Part shown: in pieces, positions 1 through 12,425 of the stretch | Layout: each line of letters begins with the position of its first letter | Position numbering within the stretch: position 1 is the first letter of the stretch | Source of the DNA: Microbacterium testaceum | GTDB taxonomy: Bacteria; Actinomycetota; Actinomycetes; Actinomycetales; Microbacteriaceae | Assembly (NCBI RefSeq): GCF_020781835.1 | Contig: NZ_JAJGNJ010000005.1 | Span: 1-64,000 of the forward strand | Length of the DNA: 64,000 bases | Reading direction: 5' to 3' | Translations under genes and position numbers: made by a program | The notes under the pieces: generated by a model | What the model saw: only the letters and a program-made list of their open reading frames with translations | Told to the model about the DNA's origin: nothing | Database searches by the model: none

Positions 1-72
<72 letters not shown>

Positions 73-603
73 AAAAAGAAATGCACACCCAACCGGGAAA
101 AACGATCGAGCAGCGAGTTTGAAACTGACCAAAGAGAAACATCATTACTGACGATTCCGAATGCCAACCCCCAAAAGGGCTGGTCTTTGATCCAAAGGAA
201 TTCTCACCAGACCAAAAGGCCCGACGAGGAATAAATTGGCATTTGACAAGTGCACGCTGTTGAGTTCTCAAGGAACGGACGCACCCACAGAACCAGCCGT
301 TAAACCGTACCCGTGAGGCAACTTCACTACCTTACACGACCCCCCACCACGTCTCACACTGTGGGACCCAACAAGGGATCAACGTCGTGGAAACCGGTCG
401 AAGACCAGAACCAAAACTCTACACCATCCGGAGCAAGTCTTGGGATCCGTTCACCACTTGAGAGGACGCGGGGCCTTCCGGCCGCTCCGCTCTCCCCTGT
501 GGGGCGAACAAGTAATAACTTACGCCCAACCCACCCACCCGTCCAATCCACACCACACCCCGGGCGTGTCGCACCCCCACACACCCTGAAAAACCGCGGA
601 AAA
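73..603 (-). promoter_or_regulatory. rrn leader and upstream region (no gene)
   Basis: This 530-nt stretch between DUF4184 and 16S holds no convincing protein gene. On the minus strand, 257-275 reads TTCCTTGAGAACTCAACAG, a motif found in actinobacterial rRNA leaders and associated with antitermination and processing. The 16S-proximal part is AT-richer than the surrounding DNA. Because tyrS and the DUF4184 gene point the same way and I see no strong terminator after them, some read-through into the rRNA operon is possible. Short open frames here are treated as chance. Confidence 0.7.
517..546 (-). promoter_or_regulatory. candidate rrn promoter
   Basis: On the minus strand TTGGAC (541-546) and TAAGTT (517-522) are separated by 18 bp. 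This is the best -35/-10 pair I could find upstream of the rRNA leader. It is a weak match, so other start points closer to 16S, such as the TAAGGT at 330-335, are possible. Confidence 0.35.
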
Positions 604-1377
604 TCAGGCGCCGCGCCGCACCTGGACCACGATGGCGAGGGCGACCGTCAGAACGCCCCACCCCGCGGCGACCCTGGTGAGCACGCCGTAGACCAAGCCC
701 GTGGGATTCAGTTCGATACCTGTCGCCGCCGAACTGACAGCACTCACCGCGGTTGCGCCGACGAGAGCGAGCGGCAAGGAGATCCACCACACGACCCGCA
801 CCACGTGCGGAAGCACGCGCGCCGCTGGTTCGGTGCTCCGTCGGGAGAGCCACACGAGCGCGAACGCTGCCAACACTCCGAGTCCCACCACGCCGGACGC
901 GTACTGAAGCCACTTCACGCCCGGGAGCGGGCCCCACTGATCCTCGAGGACCGGCCACACCTGAACCCCGAGCCGATCCTCGTGGGTGAACAGATCCCAG
1001 GCGATGTGGGTGACGACACCCATGGCGAGAGAGACCAGCAGCCAGAGCAGACCGATTCCTCCCCCGCCGAGAGTCTCGCGCAGACCCGAGCGGTACCCCG
1101 CATCCCACCCGCGCGGCAGCCGAGTGGCAACCCACTGCGGGCAAAGCTCCCGCACGGCCGGTCGCAGCACACACCGCCACACGAGCAGGAGCACCAGCGC
1201 CAACGCCGTGGTCGGGAGGAGCCACAAGGGCTCGTGCGTCATGGCGTAGTCCGGGACCATCCCGCGGAGGAACAGCGGGAGGTCAGGCGCCATCGCCCCG
1301 ATTGCGATGGCCGCCGGCACCAGCCGCGTGCGCACGAAAGGGAGTGCGACGACGGCATGGCTCGGCGTGAAGGGCAT
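604..1377 (-). CDS. DUF4184 family membrane protein
   Basis: A 257-residue protein starting MPFTPSHAVVALP, the hallmark N-terminus of the DUF4184 family; the biochemical role of the family is not established. Several hydrophobic segments (about residues 15-35, 50-70, 100-125, 155-175, 190-215 and 230-250) indicate a polytopic membrane protein. A conserved-looking VTHIAWDLFTHEDR segment near residue 120 carries His and Asp residues reminiscent of metal-dependent membrane hydrolases. The ATG overlaps the tyrS stop codon (TGATG), so it is probably co-transcribed and translationally coupled with tyrS. The family call is fairly firm; any function is unknown. Confidence 0.8.
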   Translation of the reverse strand: MPFTPSHAVVALPFVRTRLVPAAIAIGAMAPDLPLFLRGMVPDYAMTHEPLWLLPTTALALVLLLVWRCVLRPAVRELCPQWVATRLPRGWDAGYRSGLRETLGGGGIGLLWLLVSLAMGVVTHIAWDLFTHEDRLGVQVWPVLEDQWGPLPGVKWLQYASGVVGLGVLAAFALVWLSRRSTEPAARVLPHVVRVVWWISLPLALVGATAVSAVSSAATGIELNPTGLVYGVLTRVAAGWGVLTVALAIVVQVRRGA

Positions 1378-2690
1378 CAGCCGACGAAGACTCCGGCCAG
1401 TGTCTTCTTGCCTCGACGCAGGACCGATACCCCGCCGGGCAGTGCCCCGGTCACCACCGCGTCGTCGGCCGACACTCGCTCGCCGTCGAGGGAGACGCCG
1501 CCCTGGGCGATCGCCCGGCGCGCTTCGCTCAGACTGCTCACGAGTCCGGTCGCAGTCAGGGCGTCGAGCACCGTCGCACCCGAGGGCAACGACGCGTGCG
1601 GAAGTTCGTCCAGCGCACTGCGCAGCGTCGCGGCATCCAGTGCCATGAGATCGCCCTGGCCGAACAGCGCCTCGGTCGCCGCGATCACCGCGTCGACGGA
1701 CTCCGGACCGTGCACCGTCGTCACCACCTCGCGCGCGAGGCGCTTCTGCGCGGCGCGACGGAAAGGCTCCTCGGCCACGAGGCGTTCGTACTCCTCGATC
1801 TCCGAGCGCGTGAGGAACGTGAACACCTTCAGCCGCTCGACGACGTCGCGGTCGTCCGTGTTGAGCCAGAACTGGTACATCGCCCACGGGCTGCACATGT
1901 CGGCATCCAGCCAGATCGCGTTGCCCTCGCTCTTGCCGAACTTGGTGCCGTCGCTGTTCGTGATCAGTGGCGTGCCGATGGCGTGCACGGAGACGCCCTC
2001 GACGCGACGCACCAGGTCGGTGCCGCTGGTGAGGTTCCCCCACTGGTCGCTACCGCCGGTCTGCAGCACACAACCGTACGAGCGGAAGAGCTCCAGGTAG
2101 TCCATGCCCTGCAGGATCTGGTAGCTGAACTCGGTGTAGCTGATGCCGGCTTCGGAATTGAGGCGGGCGCTGACGGCGTCCTTCTTGAGCATCGTGCCGA
2201 CGCGGAAGTGCTTGCCGATCTCGCGCAGGAAGTCGATCGCGCTCAGCGGTGCGGTCCAGTCGAGGTTGTTGACGATGCGCGCGGCGTTGTCGCCCTCGAA
2301 GCTGAGGAAGCGCTCGACCTGCGCACGCAGCCGATCCACCCAGGCCGCCACGGTCTCTCGCGTATTGAGCGTGCGCTCCGCCGTCGGGCGAGGATCGCCG
2401 ATGAGGCCGGTGGATCCCCCCACCAGGCCGAGCGGGCGGTGTCCGGCCAGCTGGAGACGACGCATCGTCAGCAGCTGAACGAGGTTCCCGAGATGCAGGC
2501 TCGGTGCCGTCGGATCGAATCCGCAGTAGAACACGATGGGCGGGCCGGAAAGAAGCTCGCGCAACTCGTCCTGATCGGTCGAGACGTGGATCAGACCGCG
2601 CCAGAGCAGCTCGTCCCACACCGAATCGAAGGCGGGGTCGTTGGCGGGCTCGAGGGCGCGAACGGAAGGCTCGTCGAAGGGCGCGGACAC
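1377..2690 (-). CDS. tyrS: tyrosyl-tRNA synthetase
   Basis: Charges tRNA-Tyr with tyrosine in the cytoplasm. The 437-residue protein has the class I features: CGFDPTAPSLHLGN near residue 55-68, carrying the HIGH-type motif as HLGN, and KFGKS near residue 250, corresponding to KMSKS. The C-terminal ~70 residues form the S4-like RNA-binding domain. Length is normal for bacterial TyrRS of this subfamily. The start is GTG at 2690, chosen because a TAGCCT hexamer lies six bases upstream on the minus strand, which suggests a leaderless transcript. The downstream DUF4184 gene overlaps its stop. Confidence 0.97.
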   Translation of the reverse strand: MSAPFDEPSVRALEPANDPAFDSVWDELLWRGLIHVSTDQDELRELLSGPPIVFYCGFDPTAPSLHLGNLVQLLTMRRLQLAGHRPLGLVGGSTGLIGDPRPTAERTLNTRETVAAWVDRLRAQVERFLSFEGDNAARIVNNLDWTAPLSAIDFLREIGKHFRVGTMLKKDAVSARLNSEAGISYTEFSYQILQGMDYLELFRSYGCVLQTGGSDQWGNLTSGTDLVRRVEGVSVHAIGTPLITNSDGTKFGKSEGNAIWLDADMCSPWAMYQFWLNTDDRDVVERLKVFTFLTRSEIEEYERLVAEEPFRRAAQKRLAREVVTTVHGPESVDAVIAATEALFGQGDLMALDAATLRSALDELPHASLPSGATVLDALTATGLVSSLSEARRAIAQGGVSLDGERVSADDAVVTGALPGGVSVLRRGKKTLAGVFVG

Positions 2691-2696
2691 CCGTTC

Positions 2697-2702
2697 AGGC
2701 TA
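2697..2702 (-). promoter_or_regulatory. tyrS -10 element (leaderless)
   Basis: TAGCCT on the minus strand ends six bases before the tyrS GTG, placing the transcription start at or next to the start codon. Confidence 0.5.
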
Positions 2703-2737
2703 TCAGCGGCGGAGCGACGGCCTCTGTCGCGGACTCG

Positions 2738-3451
2738 TCATAGGCCGCGCAGACCCCACCACACGATGAATGCGGCTGCCAGCGCGGTTACCCAACTGAC
2801 GAGGCTGCCGATGAGGAAGTACTCCGCTCGATCACCGTCCTCGCCGTCGCGGGAGATCTCGGGGAAGCGGACGATCCCCTTCGCCGCGAGGACAGCCGCC
2901 AGCAGCGTGTAGGCGCCGGCGAGGGTCAGCGCGAAGACGAGGATCCGTTCGAGCGGACCGATCAGTCGACCGCCTTTCAGCGCCGTCGGCGCGTCGCCGG
3001 AAGCGGGCAGGACCCGCTCCCCCATCTCGGCGCGCAGGGCGATGCGGACGACCGCGTTGCCGGACTCGAGCAGGAACAGCAGACACCCCGCGATGAGCAG
3101 CACGGCATCGAGCGAAACGTCCGCGTGCGGCCCATACGCCTCCCATACCGTGCCCAGGAGTCCCGGGCGGGAGCGCGCCGGCGCGACGACCACGCACGCG
3201 GCGACGGCGACGCCGAGGAGGCCCACCGGCCACAGGCCCGCCCGTGCGGGGCCCGATTCCGGCACCACCCACACCCAGATCGCCGCGACCGCGACGGCGA
3301 GGATGCCGGCCACGATGGCATCCACCCCGGCCGACACCGCGATCAGCAGGACGCCCGCGACGGCGAAGACCAGAGCGCGGCGATGCACGATCAGTCGGCG
3401 CAGCAGGTCCATGCTGCCGACGGCGAGCAGAAGCAGCCCGGCCGCGATCAC
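2738..3451 (-). CDS. integral membrane protein of the satD locus
   Basis: I do not recognise a characterised family. The 237-residue protein has four closely packed hydrophobic segments in its first half (about residues 1-15, 22-45, 48-65 and 75-95), another pair around 115-135 and 170-195, and a C-terminal hydrophobic stretch ending WWGLRGL, so it is a polytopic membrane protein. I chose GTG at 3451 because it overlaps the stop of satD as GTGA; the open frame extends upstream antisense-like through satD but that part is Arg-rich shadow. It is almost certainly co-translated with the upstream regulator, which suggests that it is the regulator's functional partner or target. Confidence 0.7.
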   Translation of the reverse strand: MIAAGLLLLAVGSMDLLRRLIVHRRALVFAVAGVLLIAVSAGVDAIVAGILAVAVAAIWVWVVPESGPARAGLWPVGLLGVAVAACVVVAPARSRPGLLGTVWEAYGPHADVSLDAVLLIAGCLLFLLESGNAVVRIALRAEMGERVLPASGDAPTALKGGRLIGPLERILVFALTLAGAYTLLAAVLAAKGIVRFPEISRDGEDGDRAEYFLIGSLVSWVTALAAAFIVWWGLRGL

Positions 3452-4095
3452 GATGTCGCCCCCGCGCGCAGAGCCTGGAATCCCTCGACGACGGCGGCGG
3501 ATCCGGCCGATGCGAGCGCCTGGGACACCGCCGACTGCGTGACGCCCTCTTCGGCGGCCAGATCGCGCTGAGACCGGCCCACGCATCGACCGTACGTCAA
3601 CCGGCGCGTGCGGTCGCTCATCGACGAGACGAGCTGGTCGCGCGCCAGACCGTAGGCGTTGGCCAGCGCGACACTCTGCACGACGGCGGCATCGGTGCCC
3701 TCCGCAGCCTCGAACCAGGTGCGGGCGAAGGGGGCGACGCGCTGTTGGAGCGTCTCCACCCGCTCGACGGCGGTCCGTGCGGCCCACCACGCCGGCCCCT
3801 CCGGGATGGTCCTCCCGTCGAGCTCGACGGGGCGCACGTCGCCGAGCCCGACACCGAACCGGCAATCGATTCCGTCCGGCAGGGCCAGCCGCACGAGAAG
3901 CAGGGCAGCTGCCGCCGCGCCGATCGTGGGATATTCGCCCTGCAACTCGTCCCCGACGACGGCCGTGAGCGGTGCGAGCGCGAGAGGCGCGTCCGCTTCG
4001 GCTCGCGCGACCGTCCGGTGGATCACCTTCTGCGCCTCCGCGCGATCGAGCAACTCGCGAGAGCGGACGATATCGGCGATGACGGTGGCGATCAT
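3448..4095 (-). CDS. satD: SatD family protein with C-terminal helix-turn-helix
   Basis: A 215-residue protein matching the SatD family, named after the acid-tolerance locus of Streptococcus mutans. The N-terminal two thirds begin MIATVIADIVRSRELLDR and resemble a nucleotide-cyclase-like fold. Residues ~165-195 (GRSQRDLAAEEGVTQSAVSQ) form a clear helix-turn-helix, so it probably binds DNA. It is followed by a membrane protein overlapping by GTGA. Its ATG at 4095 is preceded at six bases by TAAGCT, and the core promoter is covered by a near-perfect palindrome (4111-4132), suggesting autoregulation. The physiological signal is not known. Confidence 0.82.
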   Translation of the reverse strand: MIATVIADIVRSRELLDRAEAQKVIHRTVARAEADAPLALAPLTAVVGDELQGEYPTIGAAAAALLLVRLALPDGIDCRFGVGLGDVRPVELDGRTIPEGPAWWAARTAVERVETLQQRVAPFARTWFEAAEGTDAAVVQSVALANAYGLARDQLVSSMSDRTRRLTYGRCVGRSQRDLAAEEGVTQSAVSQALASAGSAAVVEGFQALRAGATS

Positions 4096-4101
4096 GTGAT
4101 C

Positions 4102-4107
4102 AGCTTA
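4102..4107 (-). promoter_or_regulatory. satD -10 element (leaderless)
   Basis: TAAGCT on the minus strand, six bases before the satD ATG. It lies immediately downstream of the palindromic operator candidate. Confidence 0.5.
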
Positions 4108-4110
4108 TGG

Positions 4111-4132
4111 CTTATTTTTCATGAGATATAAG
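4111..4132. promoter_or_regulatory. palindromic operator candidate in the satD promoter
   Basis: A 22-bp imperfect palindrome (18 of 22 positions symmetric) with ends CTTAT and ATAAG and a TCATGA core. An additional CTTAT half-site lies at 4104-4108. It occupies the spacer and -35 region of the inferred satD promoter and is AT-rich in a GC-rich genome. A wider GATCAGC (4098-4104) / GCTGATC (4139-4145) inverted repeat flanks it. The helix-turn-helix of SatD is the obvious candidate ligand, by inference. Confidence 0.5.
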
Positions 4133-4143
4133 TGATCGGCTGA

Positions 4144-5586
<1,443 letters not shown>

Positions 5587-5614
5587 GCGAGAGCGCCGGA
5601 CACCGCCCGGCCGC

Positions 5615-8923
<3,309 letters not shown>

Positions 8924-8927
<4 letters not shown>

Positions 8928-9826
8928 GCGACCACCTCCGTTCCGATTCCTTTGCTGGTGAACAGTTCGACGAGCACCGAGTGCGGCACTCGGCCGTCGA
9001 TGATCGCGGCCGTGGGGACTCCCCCGTCGACGGCGTCGAGGCACGCCTGCATCTTGGGGATCATCCCCGACTCGAGCTTCGGCACCATCGCGCGCAGCTC
9101 GGTCGAGGTCAGGTGCGATACCAGCGAGTCGCGGTTGGGCCAGTCCGCGTACAGTCCGGGCACGTCGGTGAGCACGACGAGCTTCTTCGCGTTGAGCGCG
9201 ACCGCGAGGGCGGCCGCGGCCGCGTCCGCGTTGACGTTGAGCGAGGTGCCGGGGTTGTCGAGGTCGGGCGCGATCGATGACACGATCGGCACGCGGCCCG
9301 CGGCGAGATGGTCGAGCACCGGCTGCGGGTCGACGGTGACGACGTCGCCCACGCGGCCGAGGTCGTGCTCGACGCCGTCGACGACGACACCGCGACGACG
9401 GCCGCCGAACAGGCCCGCGTCCTCACCGCTGAGCCCGGTCGCCAGCGGCCCGTGGGCGTTCACCTTCGCGACCAACTGCGGGTTGATCTGCCCGGTGAGG
9501 ACCATGCGGACGACGCCGATCGCCTCCGTGGAGGTGACGCGGTAACCGCCGCGGAACTCGCTGGGGATGTCGAGCCGGTTGAGCATCGAGGAGATCTGCG
9601 GTCCGCCGCCGTGCACGACGACCGGCTTCACCCCGACGTAGCGCAGGTAGGCGATGTCGGCAGCGAAAGCGTCCTGCAGTTCGTCGCTGACCATCGCGTT
9701 GCCGCCGTACTTCACCACCACCACCTGGTCGCGGTACTTGCGCACCCACGGGAGGGACTCGACGAGAGTCACAGCCCGTTCGCTTGCTTCGGCCGGATCG
9801 GTGTCCTGGATGTCGATGTCGCTCAT
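8924..9826 (-). CDS. argB: acetylglutamate kinase
   Basis: Phosphorylates N-acetylglutamate, usually the feedback-controlled step in cyclic arginine pathways. The 300-residue amino-acid-kinase fold shows [10 protein letters not shown] at about residue 38 and VVHGGGPQI near 76, both phosphate/substrate loops. The N-terminal extension of about 25 residues before the core (including the [11 protein letters not shown] helix) resembles arginine-sensitive hexameric enzymes, which use an N-terminal helix for assembly; arginine inhibition is therefore likely but inferred. ATG at 9826 overlaps the argJ stop (ATGA). Confidence 0.96.
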
Positions 9827-10980
9827 GAGGAGTAGGCGCTGTTCTCGTGGACGTAGTCGTGCGTGAGGTCGTTGGTGCGGATGGTGGCCGTCGCCTCGCC
9901 CACGCGCAGATCGACGATGAGGTCGGTGGCCCGCGGGGTGAGGTCGACGTCCTCGCGCGGGCGGTCGGGGCCGCCGGCGGTGCACACGCGCACGCCGTTC
10001 ATCCAGACATCGACGTCGTAGGGGTCGAACGCGGCCTGCGTCGTGCCGATCGCGGCGAGCACGCGACCCCAGTTGGCGTCGTTGCCGAAGATCGCGGCCT
10101 TGAAGAGGTTGTTCCGCGCGATCGAGCGTCCGACCTCGACGGCGTCGTCCTCGGTCGCGGCGCCGACCACCCGGATGGTGATGTCATGGCTGGCGCCCTC
10201 GGCGTCCCCCTGCAGCTGCGCGGCGAGGTCGTCGCACACCGCGGCGAGCGCGGCGGTGAAGTCGTCGGCATCCACCCGGATGCCACTGGCCCCGCTGACC
10301 ATGAGGGTGACCTGGTCGTTGGTCGACATGCAGCCGTCGGAGTCGAGGCGGTCGAAGCTCACCCGCGTGGCCGCGCGGAGGGCCGCATCGGCCGCGGCCG
10401 CGTCGAGCACCGCGTCGGTGGTGAGCACGACGAGCATCGTCGCGAGCCCGGGCGCGAGCATTCCGGCGCCCTTCGCCATCCCGCCGATGCTCCAGCCGTC
10501 GCCGCGGTGCACGGCGCGCTTCGGCCGCGAGTCGGTGGTCATGATCGCGAGCGAGGCGTCCTCGCCCCCGTCCTCGGACAGCGCGGCGACCCCCTTCTCG
10601 ACCCCGTCGAGCACCTTGGCGCGGAAGACCTCGTCTCCCGTGCCGATCAGCCCCGTCGAGCAGACGACGACATCGCCCGCGCCCACACCCAGCAGCTCGG
10701 CGGCACGCTCTGCCGTCTGGTGCGTGGTCTGGAAGCCGAACGACCCGGTGAAGCAGTTGGCTCCGCCGGAGTTCAGCACGATCGCCTCGACGACCCCGTC
10801 GCGCACGACCTGCTCCGACCAGAGGATCGGGTTGGCCTTGGCCCGGTTCGACGTGAAGACCGCCGTCCCCACCTTGAGCGGCCCACGGTTGACCACCACG
10901 GCGACATCGCGCGCGCCGGTCGACTTCAGGCCGACGGCGACCCCGGCCGCCTCGAATCCTGCGGGGACGGTCACGCTCAC
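9823..10980 (-). CDS. argJ: glutamate N-acetyltransferase / amino-acid acetyltransferase
   Basis: Recycles the acetyl group from N-acetylornithine to glutamate and, if bifunctional, also uses acetyl-CoA. The 385-residue precursor contains [16 protein letters not shown] near residue 175; the enzyme self-cleaves before the Thr of ATML to give alpha and beta chains with a Thr nucleophile. Presence of argJ means the cyclic acetyl-recycling route. GTG at 10980 ([13 protein letters not shown]) was chosen for its GTGA overlap with the argC stop. Whether it is mono- or bifunctional cannot be told from sequence. Confidence 0.95.
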   Translation of the reverse strand: MSVTVPAGFEAAGVAVGLKSTGARDVAVVVNRGPLKVGTAVFTSNRAKANPILWSEQVVRDGVVEAIVLNSGGANCFTGSFGFQTTHQTAERAAELLGVGAGDVVVCSTGLIGTGDEVFRAKVLDGVEKGVAALSEDGGEDASLAIMTTDSRPKRAVHRGDGWSIGGMAKGAGMLAPGLATMLVVLTTDAVLDAAAADAALRAATRVSFDRLDSDGCMSTNDQVTLMVSGASGIRVDADDFTAALAAVCDDLAAQLQGDAEGASHDITIRVVGAATEDDAVEVGRSIARNNLFKAAIFGNDANWGRVLAAIGTTQAAFDPYDVDVWMNGVRVCTAGGPDRPREDVDLTPRATDLIVDLRVGEATATIRTNDLTHDYVHENSAYSS

Positions 10981-12026
10981 GGGGCGACTCCGTTCGTCGG
11001 AAGCGCCGTGGTCTCGGCGAGACCCAGCGCGATGTTCATGGACTGCACCGCGGCTCCCGCGGTGCCCTTCACCAGATTGTCGACGGCCGTGACCACCACC
11101 ACCCGGTTCGCCGCGCGGTCGATCGCCAGCCCCATCGACGCGACGTTGGCCCCCAGCACGTCGGCGGTGCGAGGGAAGACCCCCGCGGGAAGCACCTCGA
11201 CGAAGGGCTCGCCGGCGTAGGCGGCCTCCCACGCGGCTCGGATCTCGGCATCCGTCACCCCCTCACGGATGGGTGCCGAGGACGTGGCGAGGATCCCGCG
11301 CGCCATCGGAACCAGGACGGGGGTGAAGGAGATCCGGATGCCGTCGGCAGGCGCTCCGGCCGCGGCCAGCGCCTGGCGGATCTCGGGAATGTGCCGGTGG
11401 GTGCCGCCGACCGCGTAGGGATTCGCCGTGCCCAGGATCTCGCTGGCCAGCAGGTTGGTCTTGGCGGCCTTGCCGGCACCGCTGGGTCCGACCGCCAGCA
11501 CCGAGACGATGTCACCCGCGTCGATGACCCCGGCGGCCACGCCCGGGGCGAGCGAGAGCGAGACCGTGGAGGCGTTGCATCCGGGAGCCGCGATCCGAGC
11601 GGCATCCCGCAACAGGTCTCGCTGCTTGCCGCCGGCCACCGGCAGCTCCGGCACGCCATAGGCCCAGGGCTCCGCGTGCTCTCCGCCGTAGAACGCGGAC
11701 CAGTCGGCGGTCGAGGTGAGCCGGTGGTCCGCTCCGGCGTCGATGACGAGGGGGGTGTCTCCCAGGGACTCGGTGTAGACCGCCGATTGCCCGTGCGGCA
11801 GAGCCAGGAACACCACGTCGTGCCCGGCGAGGACCTCGGGTGTTGTCGCCTGCAGTTCGAGGTGAGCGAGCGAACGCAGGTGCGGCTGATGGGCGATCAG
11901 CGGCTGACCGGCGCTGGAGTGCGCGGTCACGGTTCGGATCTCGACGTCGGGATGATCGGCGAGCAGGCGAAGGATCTCGCCGCCCGCATAGCCGGAGGCG
12001 CCGGAGACGGCGACCGAGAGGGTCAT
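10977..12026 (-). CDS. argC: N-acetyl-gamma-glutamyl-phosphate reductase
   Basis: NADPH-dependent reduction of N-acetylglutamyl phosphate to the semialdehyde. The 349-residue enzyme opens with the Rossmann motif GASGYAGGE and has the catalytic Cys in [12 protein letters not shown] near residue 148. It is the first gene of the arg block. TAAGGT lies six bases before the ATG at 12026, and TTGCAG lies 16 bp further upstream, so the operon probably starts with a leaderless mRNA. I could not find an obvious ArgR box. Confidence 0.97.
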   Translation of the reverse strand: MTLSVAVSGASGYAGGEILRLLADHPDVEIRTVTAHSSAGQPLIAHQPHLRSLAHLELQATTPEVLAGHDVVFLALPHGQSAVYTESLGDTPLVIDAGADHRLTSTADWSAFYGGEHAEPWAYGVPELPVAGGKQRDLLRDAARIAAPGCNASTVSLSLAPGVAAGVIDAGDIVSVLAVGPSGAGKAAKTNLLASEILGTANPYAVGGTHRHIPEIRQALAAAGAPADGIRISFTPVLVPMARGILATSSAPIREGVTDAEIRAAWEAAYAGEPFVEVLPAGVFPRTADVLGANVASMGLAIDRAANRVVVVTAVDNLVKGTAGAAVQSMNIALGLAETTALPTNGVAP

Positions 12027-12032
12027 GGATCC

Positions 12033-12060
12033 ACCTTAGGAGTCGGGGCTGTGGCTGCAA
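12033..12060 (-). promoter_or_regulatory. argC operon promoter (leaderless)
   Basis: Minus strand: TTGCAG (12055-12060) and TAAGGT (12033-12038), 16-bp spacer, with the ATG six bases beyond the -10. This is the only good core promoter seen before argC. Confidence 0.5.
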
Positions 12061-12301
12061 TCAGCGTGAACCGGGGCGGCGACGCCCGTATGCCCGACCG
12101 ACGGCGGGTTACGAGGTCGCCGAAACTCGGCGTGCGACCCGACGTCGACGCGCGGCAACGGTGCTCACGGAGAGCTCCTCGTTGCGAACGACGATCGACG
12201 ACATTCCGCGAGAGTATCCGTCGCGACCGGACCGGGGCAAATCCGCGCAGGCAAGCCCCGGTCACGGCGCGCGGAGACGGCACACAGGGACATCTCGCAG
12301 C

Positions 12302-12323
12302 TTGTCCCCCATTTGGGGGACAA
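12302..12323. repeat. perfect 22-bp palindrome
   Basis: Arms TTGTCCCCC (12302-12310) and GGGGGACAA (12315-12323) around ATTT: a perfect 9-bp inverted repeat. A further GGGACA at 12287-12292 could pair with part of it. The size and symmetry fit a dimeric regulator's site; the ligand is unknown. Confidence 0.55.
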
Positions 12324-12344
12324 ATTCGCGATATGCTCATGGCA

Positions 12345-12399
12345 CCTGCCCTCATCGCCGACCACTTCCGACTGCCCCCTCGTCGGCGATGAGGGCAGG
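12345..12399 (-). terminator. 18-bp stem-loop downstream of pheT
   Basis: Perfect 18-bp arms at 12345-12362 and 12382-12399 with a 19-nt loop. It begins 27 nt after the pheT stop, a place where a terminator is expected, but no run of Ts follows on the minus strand. It may be a factor-independent terminator of the GC-rich type or another structured element. Confidence 0.5.
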
Positions 12400-12425
12400 C
12401 ACGTTCCCGGCCCGCCGTCCGCGGA

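Larger units (their letters stand above)
12061..12425. other. gene-free gap between pheT and argC
   Basis: About 365 nt without a supportable gene; the open frames here have no recognisable protein features. It contains two strong inverted repeats (12302-12323 and 12345-12399), annotated separately. Otherwise nothing recognisable is seen. Confidence 0.6.

Noticed and set aside
313..2100. 595-codon open frame on the plus strand antisense to tyrS and the DUF4184 gene
   Set aside because: Composition is Arg/Pro/His-rich with no domain; it is the shadow of GC-rich genes on the other strand and of the rrn leader.
12061..12425. Possible small genes in the pheT-argC gap, e.g. 66 codons on the minus strand from 12365
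   Set aside because: Start lies inside the large stem-loop, no ribosome site, and the product has no recognisable features.
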